Positions 7,318 through 13,944 of a stretch of 17,250 bases of DNA are shown piece after piece (within the stretch, counting starts at the first letter, position 1; every line of letters begins with the position of its first letter). A program made the position numbers and the translations under genes. This DNA is from CAYGZA01 sp964354135. GTDB lineage: Bacteria > Planctomycetota > Planctomycetia > Pirellulales > Thermoguttaceae. The stretch lies in contig CAYGZA010000112.1 of the NCBI GenBank assembly GCA_964354135.1, positions 1 to 17,250 of the forward strand. The letters run 5' to 3'. The notes under the pieces were generated by a model that worked only from the letters and a program-made list of their open reading frames with translations, was not told the origin of the DNA and ran no database searches.

Positions 7318-7881
7318 TCAATCATTAGCGGGCGAGGGCTTGCGCCACACCACATCCGCCTGGCCGGACTGGGCGCTGGCGAATCGGGCAAGCACGAACA
7401 AGAGGTCCCCCAGGCGGTTGAGATAGGCCAACAGGCTCAGGGAAATCGGCTCGTCGCCACGGCGGATCAGCGCGACCAAGCGGCGCTCCGCCCGGCGGCA
7501 CACCGCACGGCCCAGGTGCAGCATCGCAGCGGCCCGCACACCCCCCGGAATGACGAACTGATCGAGCGGCGGAAGCCCTTCCTCCAACGCGTCGATTTCC
7601 TCCTCCAAAGCCCGGACGTGCCCCGGTCCGATCCACCGGGTCCCGCGGGCCGCCGGGTCTGGGGTGGCCAGTTCCGCGCCAAGCTCGAACAGCTCGTTTT
7701 GGACCCGCCGCAGGATCCTATCGACCGGCTCCGGAAGCGGCTCGGCGCGGGCCAATCCTAGCACCGCGTTGAGCTCGTCGACCGTGCCGTAGGTCTCGAC
7801 GCGTGGGATGTCCTTTCCCACGCGGGGGCCGGCAAAGAGCCCCGTCTCTCCCAAATCTCCCGTGCGGGTGTAGGTCTTCAT
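7318..7881 (-). CDS. pduO: PduO-type cob(I)alamin adenosyltransferase
   Basis: Cytosolic ATP:cob(I)alamin adenosyltransferase of 187 residues, typical for the family. It transfers the adenosyl group of ATP to reduced corrinoid, giving adenosylcobalamin. The N-terminal ATP-binding signature TRTGDLGETGLFAGPRVGK (about 5-23) is followed by YGTVDELNAVLG. The C-terminal part has RAVCRRAERRLVAL and YLNRLGDLLFVLAR, the usual corrinoid/ATP-site helices. ATG at 7881 follows GAAAGG at about 7-nt spacing. The gene lies 41 bp downstream of the leucine-rich-repeat gene on the same strand, so the two may share a transcript, though no functional link is obvious. No other cobalamin gene is in the window. The family call is confident. 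Confidence 0.92.
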   Translation of the reverse strand: MKTYTRTGDLGETGLFAGPRVGKDIPRVETYGTVDELNAVLGLARAEPLPEPVDRILRRVQNELFELGAELATPDPAARGTRWIGPGHVRALEEEIDALEEGLPPLDQFVIPGGVRAAAMLHLGRAVCRRAERRLVALIRRGDEPISLSLLAYLNRLGDLLFVLARFASAQSGQADVVWRKPSPAND

Positions 7882-7922
7882 AGGCCGCCCTTTCTCGCGA
7901 AACCGACCTTGGCGCCGTAGTG

Positions 7923-9248
7923 CTACTTGGGGACCTTCAGCTTCGGCAGGACCTGCCGGAGCTTCTGTTTTCCCTCGGAAGTTACGTTGGTGAGGTTGAC
8001 GTTCAGGATCCTAAGGCTCGTCAGACCCGCGAGGTGCTCCAAGCCGGCGTCGGCGATTTTCGTGCCTTCGAGATTGAGATTCGTGAGGTTGGCGAGCCCC
8101 TTGAGATGCACCAAGCCCTGATCGGTGATTGCCGTCTCCTTGAGGCTGAGCCACTGGAGCTTGGTGAGCCCCTCCAGATGGGCCAGCCCGGCGTCGGTGA
8201 TCTTGGTTTGCCAGAGGTCGAGGCGCTCCAGGTCGCGGAAGTTGGCCACGTGGGCCAGCCCGGCGTCGTTGGTCAGGGTCTCGCTGAGGTCCAGGAGGTC
8301 CTTGAGGTTGAGCCCCTTCAGGGCTCCCAGCCCGGAGCCGTCGATCGCCAGACCGCGCAGCTTCAGCCGGCGGAGGTTGGTGAGCCCCGCAAGGGACTTC
8401 AGGCCCTCGTCGGTGACCTTGGAGCAGCGGAAGATGTCGAGTTCCTCCAGGTCCTTGAAGGCCGCGAGCTTCGCCGCGCCGGCATTGGTAATCGAAGAGG
8501 CATCCTCAATGGCCAACGAGCGGAGCTTGGTCATCCCCAGAAGGTGATCCAGCCCGGCGTCGGTGAGGTAAAAGTTACGCAGCTTCAAGGCCCGCATACT
8601 GACCAGCCCCTTGAGGTGGGCAAGACCTGCATCGCCCATCTGGACGTTCCCGCGGAGGTCCAGGGCCCGCAAGTTGGTCAGGTCCTTGAGGTAAACCAGG
8701 CCCTCGTCGGTGAACCCGTTGTAAAGGAGGCCCAGGTTCTGCAGCTTTGGCATCTTCTTCATGTGCGCCAGGGCGGAATCCCGCAGGTGCGTGCTCCGTC
8801 GCAGGCCGAGGGTCTGAAGGTTGGGCAGTGCGGCCAGGTCCACAAGGGCCCGTTCGGTGATCTCCGTATTGTGCAGGTCCAGATCCTTCAGCTCCCTCAA
8901 GCTGGTCAGGTGCTTGACGCCGGAGTCGTGGATCTCGCCGCCGAAGAGCTTCAGCTTCTCGACGCTGCCGAGCAGGGCGATTCTCTTCAGGTCCTCGTCG
9001 GTGGCCTGGCCGTTGGAGATGTCCACCTCGATGATCTGTTTCTGGTCCCCGTAGGTGACCGTGCCGTCCAGATCTTCGATTCGCGCCACCAGGGCCTTGA
9101 CCGCAGCGGGCTCCAACTGGGGCGCAGCGACGACCCTCGCGGCCCTGGGCCGGGACTTGCCCGCCGGCTTCTGCTTCGACTCCCCCATCGCTCCCGCGGC
9201 CGCCCATGAAAGCACAGCCGCCATCGTCCAAAGTCTCGCCAGTCTCAT
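7923..9248 (-). CDS. Secreted leucine-rich-repeat protein (F-box/AMN1-type repeats)
   Basis: Protein of 441 residues. A signal peptide covers about residues 1-22 (MRLARLWTMAAVLSWAAAGAMG), followed by a basic/Ala-Pro linker to about 45. From about 70 to the end it is a ladder of roughly 14 repeats of ~24 residues with the pattern ITDAGLAHLxGLTxLxxLxL, characteristic of the cysteine-containing/F-box LRR class that is abundant in planctomycetes. There is no transmembrane helix after the signal, no enzyme domain and no sorting motif, so it is probably a periplasmic or surface protein-binding scaffold. ATG at 9248 has GGAG about 10 nt upstream. It diverges from the oxidoreductase gene. The partner is unknown. 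Confidence 0.85.
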   Translation of the reverse strand: MRLARLWTMAAVLSWAAAGAMGESKQKPAGKSRPRAARVVAAPQLEPAAVKALVARIEDLDGTVTYGDQKQIIEVDISNGQATDEDLKRIALLGSVEKLKLFGGEIHDSGVKHLTSLRELKDLDLHNTEITERALVDLAALPNLQTLGLRRSTHLRDSALAHMKKMPKLQNLGLLYNGFTDEGLVYLKDLTNLRALDLRGNVQMGDAGLAHLKGLVSMRALKLRNFYLTDAGLDHLLGMTKLRSLAIEDASSITNAGAAKLAAFKDLEELDIFRCSKVTDEGLKSLAGLTNLRRLKLRGLAIDGSGLGALKGLNLKDLLDLSETLTNDAGLAHVANFRDLERLDLWQTKITDAGLAHLEGLTKLQWLSLKETAITDQGLVHLKGLANLTNLNLEGTKIADAGLEHLAGLTSLRILNVNLTNVTSEGKQKLRQVLPKLKVPK

Positions 9249-9665
9249 GAGCCTATGTCTCCGTCTCCAAGACGATCCACCTGGAACCGAGCGTTCTTCG
9301 TAGACCTACTAGCCTACCGAACGAACAACCGGGAAGCAAACCCCGTGGAGCCCGCACTTTCACCATACTTAGCATCCTTCGCAGATTACAGAGGGCTCCT
9401 CGCTTGCTGCCAGCGCACCTCAACGCCCAGTGACGCACCCGCCAGATTGCTCCAGCATCCCTCCACCGAATTGGTGCCGATTACCATACCCCAGAGTGGA
9501 TGCAATCGGTGCGCTTCGACGGGCCTCGCGCATCGACGGGGCCTCGCCCCGGCCGGCTGGAAACTTGCAGGCTGCTTTGGCAAACGATATCGTATACGAT
9601 CAGATTCCCTTGAGGGACGGCAGTCTTCCTGCAACTGGTATCCGAACTCCAAAGGAGCCCACGTG
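9249..9665. other. Divergent intergenic region (LRR gene / oxidoreductase gene)
   Basis: About 417 bp separate two divergently transcribed genes. I see no gene in it. Promoters for both must lie here, but no strong -35/-10 pair stands out on either strand. The notable feature is the 12-bp palindrome at 9589-9600. Confidence 0.5.
9589..9600. promoter_or_regulatory. 12-bp perfect palindrome, candidate GntR-type operator
   Basis: ATCGTATACGAT is a perfect palindrome, 65 bp upstream of the oxidoreductase start codon. Its core TNGTATACNA fits the general half-site pattern (GT-N(x)-AC) of FadR-subfamily GntR regulators that control sugar-acid catabolism. No regulator gene is in the window, so the protein is inferred only from the pattern. 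Confidence 0.35.
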
Positions 9666-11018
9666 ATGCTCAAACGAACGAATCGACGGCAATTCTTGCG
9701 AGCCACCGCCGCCACCGGGATCGGCTTTTGGGTGGCCGGGGGCGTGCGCCCCGCGGTAAGTCAGTCTCCCAACGAGAAAGTCGCCTTCGCCTGTGTCGGA
9801 GTGAAGGGAAAGGGAGAAAGCGACTCGGGAGATGCGGGACGCCTCGGCGAGGTTGTGGCCATCTGCGATGTGGATGAGGACCGGCTCAACGGAGCCGCTG
9901 CCGGGTTCGGCAAGGCCAAGAAGTACTTCGACTTCCGCAAGATGCTCGAGGAAATGGAGAAGCAAATCGACGCGGTCACCGTCAGCACGCCGGATCATTG
10001 CCATGCCGTGGCGGCCGTGACGGCCATGAGGATGGGCAAACACTGCTTCGTCCAGAAACCGCTGACCCACACGATCCACGAGGCCCGCACGATGGGTGAG
10101 GTGGCCCGCGAGAAGAAGGTCGCCACCCAGATGGGGAACCAGTTTACGGCCTACCCGCCGCTTCGGAAGGCGGCCGCCATGTTGCGCGCAGGGGTCGTTG
10201 GGACCGTCAAGGAAGTCCACGTCTGGACGAACCGCCCGATCTGGGACCAGGGCATCCCGCGTCCCAAGGAGGAACCGGTCCCCAAGAACGTGAAATGGGA
10301 GTTGTGGCTCGGGCCGGCCCCGTTCCGGCCTTACGGGAAAGGTTATCACCCGTTCGGTTGGCGCGGCTGGTGGGATTTCGGGACCGGGGCCCTGGGCGAC
10401 ATGGCCTGCCACACGGTGAACATGCCCTTCATGGGCCTGGATCTTCGGAACCCGACCACCGTTCAGGCCACCACCTCCGGGCACAACAAGGAGAGTTACC
10501 CCAACTGGTCGATCATCAAGTTTGAGTTCCCGGCGACCGACAAACGGCCGGGTCTGGTCTTCTGGTGGTACGACGGCAAGAAGCGGCCTTCCAGGGACCT
10601 CCTGGATCAGGAACTGCTCCCGGAGGATGAAAACGGCAAGAAGCGGCCCATGGATGGCAGCGGCTGCTTGATCGTCGGCGAGAAGGGGAAGATGTACAAC
10701 CCCGGGGACTATGCCGAGAAGGGTACGTACCTCTCCTCGGGCCTCACCGAGCCGAAGGTCGAGTTCCCGGAGTCGCCGGGGCACTTCGAGGAGTGGGTAC
10801 GGGCGATCAAGGGCGGCCCACCGGCAATGTCGAACTTCCCGGACTACGCCGGCCCGTTGGTGGAGACGATCCTCTTGGGCAATCTGGCCGTCTGGGCCGC
10901 CGCTGAGCCCGGCGAGGGCAAGAAGATCGAGTGGGACGCCAAGAACCTCAAGGCCACGAATGCCCCGGAGGTCGCCTCGGTGATCCGGGCCGAGTATCGC
11001 CAGGGCTATTCGTTGTAG
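9666..11018 (+). CDS. Tat-exported Gfo/Idh/MocA-family oxidoreductase
   Basis: Predicted NAD(P)-dependent dehydrogenase of 450 residues, probably acting on a sugar, inositol or glycoside. The N-terminus TNRRQFLRATAATG is a twin-arginine signal (about 1-32), so the folded enzyme with its cofactor would be exported. A Rossmann-type domain follows (VAFACVGVKGKG, then EVVAICDVDEDR). The family's Lys-Pro motif appears as CFVQKPLTHT near residue 123. The C-terminal substrate domain holds WWDFGTGALGDMACHTVNM, which carries the active-site Asp/His region. ATG at 9666 follows AGGAG (9653-9657) at 8 nt; a GTG lies 3 nt earlier. It is a single-gene unit ending in a strong terminator. The substrate cannot be read from the sequence. 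Confidence 0.9.
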   Translation: MLKRTNRRQFLRATAATGIGFWVAGGVRPAVSQSPNEKVAFACVGVKGKGESDSGDAGRLGEVVAICDVDEDRLNGAAAGFGKAKKYFDFRKMLEEMEKQIDAVTVSTPDHCHAVAAVTAMRMGKHCFVQKPLTHTIHEARTMGEVAREKKVATQMGNQFTAYPPLRKAAAMLRAGVVGTVKEVHVWTNRPIWDQGIPRPKEEPVPKNVKWELWLGPAPFRPYGKGYHPFGWRGWWDFGTGALGDMACHTVNMPFMGLDLRNPTTVQATTSGHNKESYPNWSIIKFEFPATDKRPGLVFWWYDGKKRPSRDLLDQELLPEDENGKKRPMDGSGCLIVGEKGKMYNPGDYAEKGTYLSSGLTEPKVEFPESPGHFEEWVRAIKGGPPAMSNFPDYAGPLVETILLGNLAVWAAAEPGEGKKIEWDAKNLKATNAPEVASVIRAEYRQGYSL

Positions 11019-11048
11019 GAACGGTTCGGCCGCAACGGTGTTTCCAAT

Positions 11049-11092
11049 CGCGGGCAATCGACCCCGAGCGTCGGTTGCCCGCGGCTGTTTCT
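11049..11092 (+). terminator. Intrinsic terminator of the oxidoreductase gene
   Basis: A 14-bp stem (11049-11062 with 11070-11083, one G-T pair) has a 7-nt loop and is followed by GCTGTTTCTT. It starts 30 bp after the stop codon. This is the strongest terminator-like structure in the window and separates the oxidoreductase from the kamA unit. Confidence 0.7.
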
Positions 11093-11220
11093 TGGGTGCG
11101 AAGGGCCGCAGCGGGAGAACCCCGAGCCGGGCTGGGAACGCGCGAGGCTTCGGTGAGCGGGGAGAGACAAGAAGGAGTGAAAAATCTGGAGGCTTTTGCA
11201 GAATCTGACGAATAGGCGTA

Positions 11221-11247
11221 TTGACTTTGTTTGAAACAAACGATAAT
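11221..11247 (+). promoter_or_regulatory. Candidate promoter of the kamA-ATP-grasp operon
   Basis: TTGACT (11221-11226) resembles a -35 box and GATAAT (11242-11247) a -10 box, with a short 15-bp spacer. TAATAG (11244-11249) at 17 bp is an alternative -10. The stretch 11170-11260 is clearly more AT-rich than its surroundings. A start near 11255 would leave a leader of about 265 nt before kamA. Confidence 0.45.
11226..11240. promoter_or_regulatory. 15-bp palindrome in the promoter spacer, candidate repressor operator
   Basis: TTTGTTT and AAACAAA are exact reverse complements around a single G. The palindrome fills nearly the whole gap between the candidate -35 and -10 hexamers. This is the classical position for a repressor that blocks RNA polymerase. 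The binding protein is unknown. Confidence 0.45.
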
Positions 11248-11519
11248 AGATAGCAAGTACGCGGAAGCTAGAGTGAGTTGGACCAGTCAAAGGACGTTCT
11301 TAGAAGAGTGACAATGCGGGGGCCGACGGCACAATCGCAATGGCAGGCTCCGGATTGCGTGGCCGGATCAGGACGGCCGGTCACCGGGGCTCCCGCTTTC
11401 CGCGTAACGGAGTCGTCTGTTCTCCCTGTACCCGCCCCGAGCCGGCTCCGGCTCACCGTTGCCCGAGAGGGCCCGCGCTGGCGGCCTACCTCGTGTGGGT
11501 ACACTTGAAGGATTCTGCA

Positions 11520-12842
11520 ATGATGAAGTTCGGTGGAGACGCCCCCTCAGCAACCCTTTCGATCGAGGAAGAGCCTTCCGATGTCCCGCTAGGTAGTCCC
11601 GTTTTATCTGTCTTGTCGCCTGTCGGCCGGATCTCTTCTCGCCGCATGGCCGCCGGGCGAACCATCCCTCTCTCCCCCTGCCCATCCCCCCTCGTCCGCC
11701 GCTACCGTGGCACTCCCCAAACGCGCGCCTTCCGGAGGACGTTCTTCCCTCGCGCCACGGACCAAGAGTGGAATGACTGGCGATGGCAGTCCCGCAACCG
11801 CATCCGGACCCTCGCCCAATTGGAGGCGATGCTGGTCCTGACCGATCGGGAGCGGGAGGCCCTCGTCCAAGGCGGCTCGATGCTCCCGATGGGCATCACC
11901 CCCTATTACATGAGCCTCATTTCCCGGGACGATCCGGATCAGCCGCTCCGCCGCACCGTGGTGCCGACGGTCAGCGAGTTCTGCCGGACTCGGGGCGAGG
12001 CTGACGACCCCCTGGGGGAAGACGACCACAGCCCGGTGCCGGGGCTCGTACACCGTTACCCCGACCGCGTGCTGCTCTTGGTCTTGGACTACTGCTCCAC
12101 GTACTGCCGCTACTGTACCCGCTCGCGGGTGGTCGGCCACGGGGAGATCCTTCCCGTGGAAGCACGTCTGGAGAAGGCGATCGAGTACATCCGGCAGACC
12201 CCGACCATCCGCGACGTGCTGCTCTCCGGCGGCGATCCGCTGGCCCTGACTGAGGAGCGGCTGGACTGGATTCTCACCCGAGTGCGGGAGATCCCGCACG
12301 TCGAATTCATCCGCCTGGGGACCAAGATGCCGGCCGTGCTGCCGCAGCGGATCACGCCGCAGCTTTGCCGGGTGCTCCGCAAGTTCCACCCCCTGTGGAT
12401 GAGCCTGCACTTCACGCACCCCGACGAATGCACCCCCGAGGCCGCTTGCGCCTGCGGCCGCCTGGCGGACGCGGGCATCCCGCTGGGCTCCCAGACGGTG
12501 CTCCTCAAGGGCGTCAATGACAGCGTGGAGACGATGAAGGAGCTGGTCCACCGGCTGCTCTTGATGCGGGTCCGGCCATACTACCTCTACCAGTGCGACC
12601 CGATCTCCGGCTCCGCCCATTTCCGTACCTCGGTGGCGAAGGGGCTGGAGATCATCGAGGGACTGCGCGGACACACCACGGGATACGCCGTGCCCACGTA
12701 CGTGATCGACGCCCCCGGCGGCGGCGGGAAGATCCCGCTCCAGCCGAACTACGTCGTCGGGCGAGACGGCGACTTCCTCCTGCTGCGAAACTACGAAAAC
12801 CAGACGTTTCGCTATCCGGACCCGGTGGCTACTGAGTATTGA
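11520..12842 (+). CDS. kamA: Lysine 2,3-aminomutase-like radical SAM enzyme (KamA family)
   Basis: Predicted to convert L-lysine to L-beta-lysine with S-adenosylmethionine, a [4Fe-4S] cluster and PLP. The 440 residues include the radical SAM motif CSTYCRYC (Cys192, Cys196, Cys199), LLSGGDPL, the PLP lysine Lys404 in DAPGGGGKIPLQPNY, and two aspartates, Asp360 (YLYQCD) and Asp397. Against the Clostridium subterminale enzyme, recalled from memory, these residues keep identical spacing at a constant offset of 67. The two aspartates match those that hold the lysine epsilon-amino group (Asp293, Asp330). Ser335 replaces zinc ligand Cys268, and the C-terminal CxCxxC is absent. ATG 11520 has AAGGA (11508-11512) 7 nt upstream. 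The first ~55 residues look like a low-complexity extension, so M43 (11646) is possible. An EF-P lysyl mutase (EpmB) role is less likely. Confidence 0.88.
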   Translation: MMKFGGDAPSATLSIEEEPSDVPLGSPVLSVLSPVGRISSRRMAAGRTIPLSPCPSPLVRRYRGTPQTRAFRRTFFPRATDQEWNDWRWQSRNRIRTLAQLEAMLVLTDREREALVQGGSMLPMGITPYYMSLISRDDPDQPLRRTVVPTVSEFCRTRGEADDPLGEDDHSPVPGLVHRYPDRVLLLVLDYCSTYCRYCTRSRVVGHGEILPVEARLEKAIEYIRQTPTIRDVLLSGGDPLALTEERLDWILTRVREIPHVEFIRLGTKMPAVLPQRITPQLCRVLRKFHPLWMSLHFTHPDECTPEAACACGRLADAGIPLGSQTVLLKGVNDSVETMKELVHRLLLMRVRPYYLYQCDPISGSAHFRTSVAKGLEIIEGLRGHTTGYAVPTYVIDAPGGGGKIPLQPNYVVGRDGDFLLLRNYENQTFRYPDPVATEY

Positions 12843-12858
12843 GTACGCGGTACTCAGT
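12831..12858. repeat. Inverted repeat overlapping the kamA stop codon
   Basis: ACTGAGTA (12831-12838) pairs with TACTCAGT (12851-12858). An alternative hairpin GAGTAC-GCG-GTACTC (12841-12855) competes for the same bases. The last codons of kamA and its TGA (12840-12842) lie inside it. The sequence resembles the ACTGAGTATTGAGTAC-type intergenic repeat. Confidence 0.5.
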
Positions 12859-12919
12859 GGGTGCAACGTCCAGATTCCGCTTTCCCGGAGTATCAGCCGG
12901 TCGGAGGATTTCTTTCCCG

Positions 12920-13942
12920 ATGCACATCGGTTTGACTTACGATTTGCGTGCGGAATACCTTGCCGCCGGCTACGGCGAGGAGGAGACGGCGGAGTTCGAC
13001 CGGCCCGACACGATCGAGGCCATCGAAGACGCCCTGCGGACCCTCGGCCACGAGCCGGACCGGATCGGCAATGCCTGGCGGTTGGTCGAGCGCCTGGCCC
13101 GGGGCGACCGCTGGGACCTGGTGTTCAACATCGCCGAGGGGCTCTACGGCATCGGCCGCGAGGCCCAGGTCCCCGCCATCCTCGACGTATACCAGGTTCC
13201 TTACACGTTCTCCGACCCGCTGGTGATGTCCCTTTCTCTGCACAAGGGGATGGCCAAGGCAGTGGTTCGCGACGCCGGGATCCCCACGCCCGATTTCGCG
13301 GTGGTCGAGCGGCCGGCGGACCTGGACGGCGTGGACCTGCGCTACCCGCTTTTCGCCAAGCCCGTGGCCGAGGGGACGGGCAAGGGGATCGGGCCGGGCT
13401 CCAAGATCGGCGACGCGGCATCGCTCCGGCGGGTCTGTCGGGACCTCTTGGAGCGCTACCGGCAGCCGGTGCTGGTAGAGACCTACTTGCCGGGCCGCGA
13501 GATGACCGTCGGCCTCTGGGGCACCGGTCCCAAGGCCGAGGTGCTGGGCACTTTGGAGATCGTGCTCAACCCCGGTGCTGAGCCCGAGGCGTATTCCTAC
13601 GTCAACAAGGAGCGCTGCGAGGAATTGGTCGAGTACCGGCTGGTCTCGGCCGACTCGGACCCGGAGGTCCGCCGGGCGGAAGGACTCGCCCTGGCCGTCT
13701 GGCGGACACTGGGGTGCCGCGACGCCGGCCGCGTCGACCTGCGATCCGACGCCCGCGGCCAGCCCCATTTCCTGGAGGTGAACCCGCTGGCCGGGCTCCA
13801 CCCCTTCCATTCCGACCTCCCCATGCTCTGCACGGCCCTGGGGATTCCCTACGTGAAGCTGATCGAGCGGATCGTCCAGTCGGCGACGGAGCGGGCGGGG
13901 CAGAAGCCGCGGCCCGGACTGGCGGCTGTGGGGAGTCCTTGA
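12920..13942 (+). CDS. ATP-grasp ligase, D-alanine-D-alanine ligase-like (first)
   Basis: Predicted ATP-dependent carboxylate-amine ligase of 340 residues. The N-terminal region (MHIGLTYDLRAEYLAAGY, then WDLVFNIAEGLYG) replaces the usual Ddl N-domain. The ATP-grasp core shows Lys147 in LFAKPVAEGTGKGIG, the adenine-hinge strand VLVETYLPGREMTVG (184-198), Arg271/Asp273 in GRVDLRSD, and Glu286/Asn288 in FLEVNPLAGLHP, which bind ATP-Mg. The Ddl serine loop is replaced by AEGTGKG, so the acceptor probably differs from D-alanine. ATG at 12920 follows GGAGG (12903-12907) at 12 nt. It lies 77 bp after kamA and 2 bp before a second, divergent ATP-grasp gene. A housekeeping Ddl is unlikely, given the missing mur context. 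The substrate is unknown. Confidence 0.82.
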   Translation: MHIGLTYDLRAEYLAAGYGEEETAEFDRPDTIEAIEDALRTLGHEPDRIGNAWRLVERLARGDRWDLVFNIAEGLYGIGREAQVPAILDVYQVPYTFSDPLVMSLSLHKGMAKAVVRDAGIPTPDFAVVERPADLDGVDLRYPLFAKPVAEGTGKGIGPGSKIGDAASLRRVCRDLLERYRQPVLVETYLPGREMTVGLWGTGPKAEVLGTLEIVLNPGAEPEAYSYVNKERCEELVEYRLVSADSDPEVRRAEGLALAVWRTLGCRDAGRVDLRSDARGQPHFLEVNPLAGLHPFHSDLPMLCTALGIPYVKLIERIVQSATERAGQKPRPGLAAVGSP

Positions 13943-13944
13943 CC

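Noticed and set aside
11177..11215. A 12-codon GTG-initiated mini-ORF next to GAAGGAG
   Set aside because: The ribosome-binding sequence overlaps the start codon with no spacing, and the mini-ORF lies upstream of the candidate promoter.
9600..12866. Long minus-strand open frames opposite the oxidoreductase and kamA genes
   Set aside because: Both are antisense to genes with intact motifs, good ribosome-binding sites and matching family lengths.
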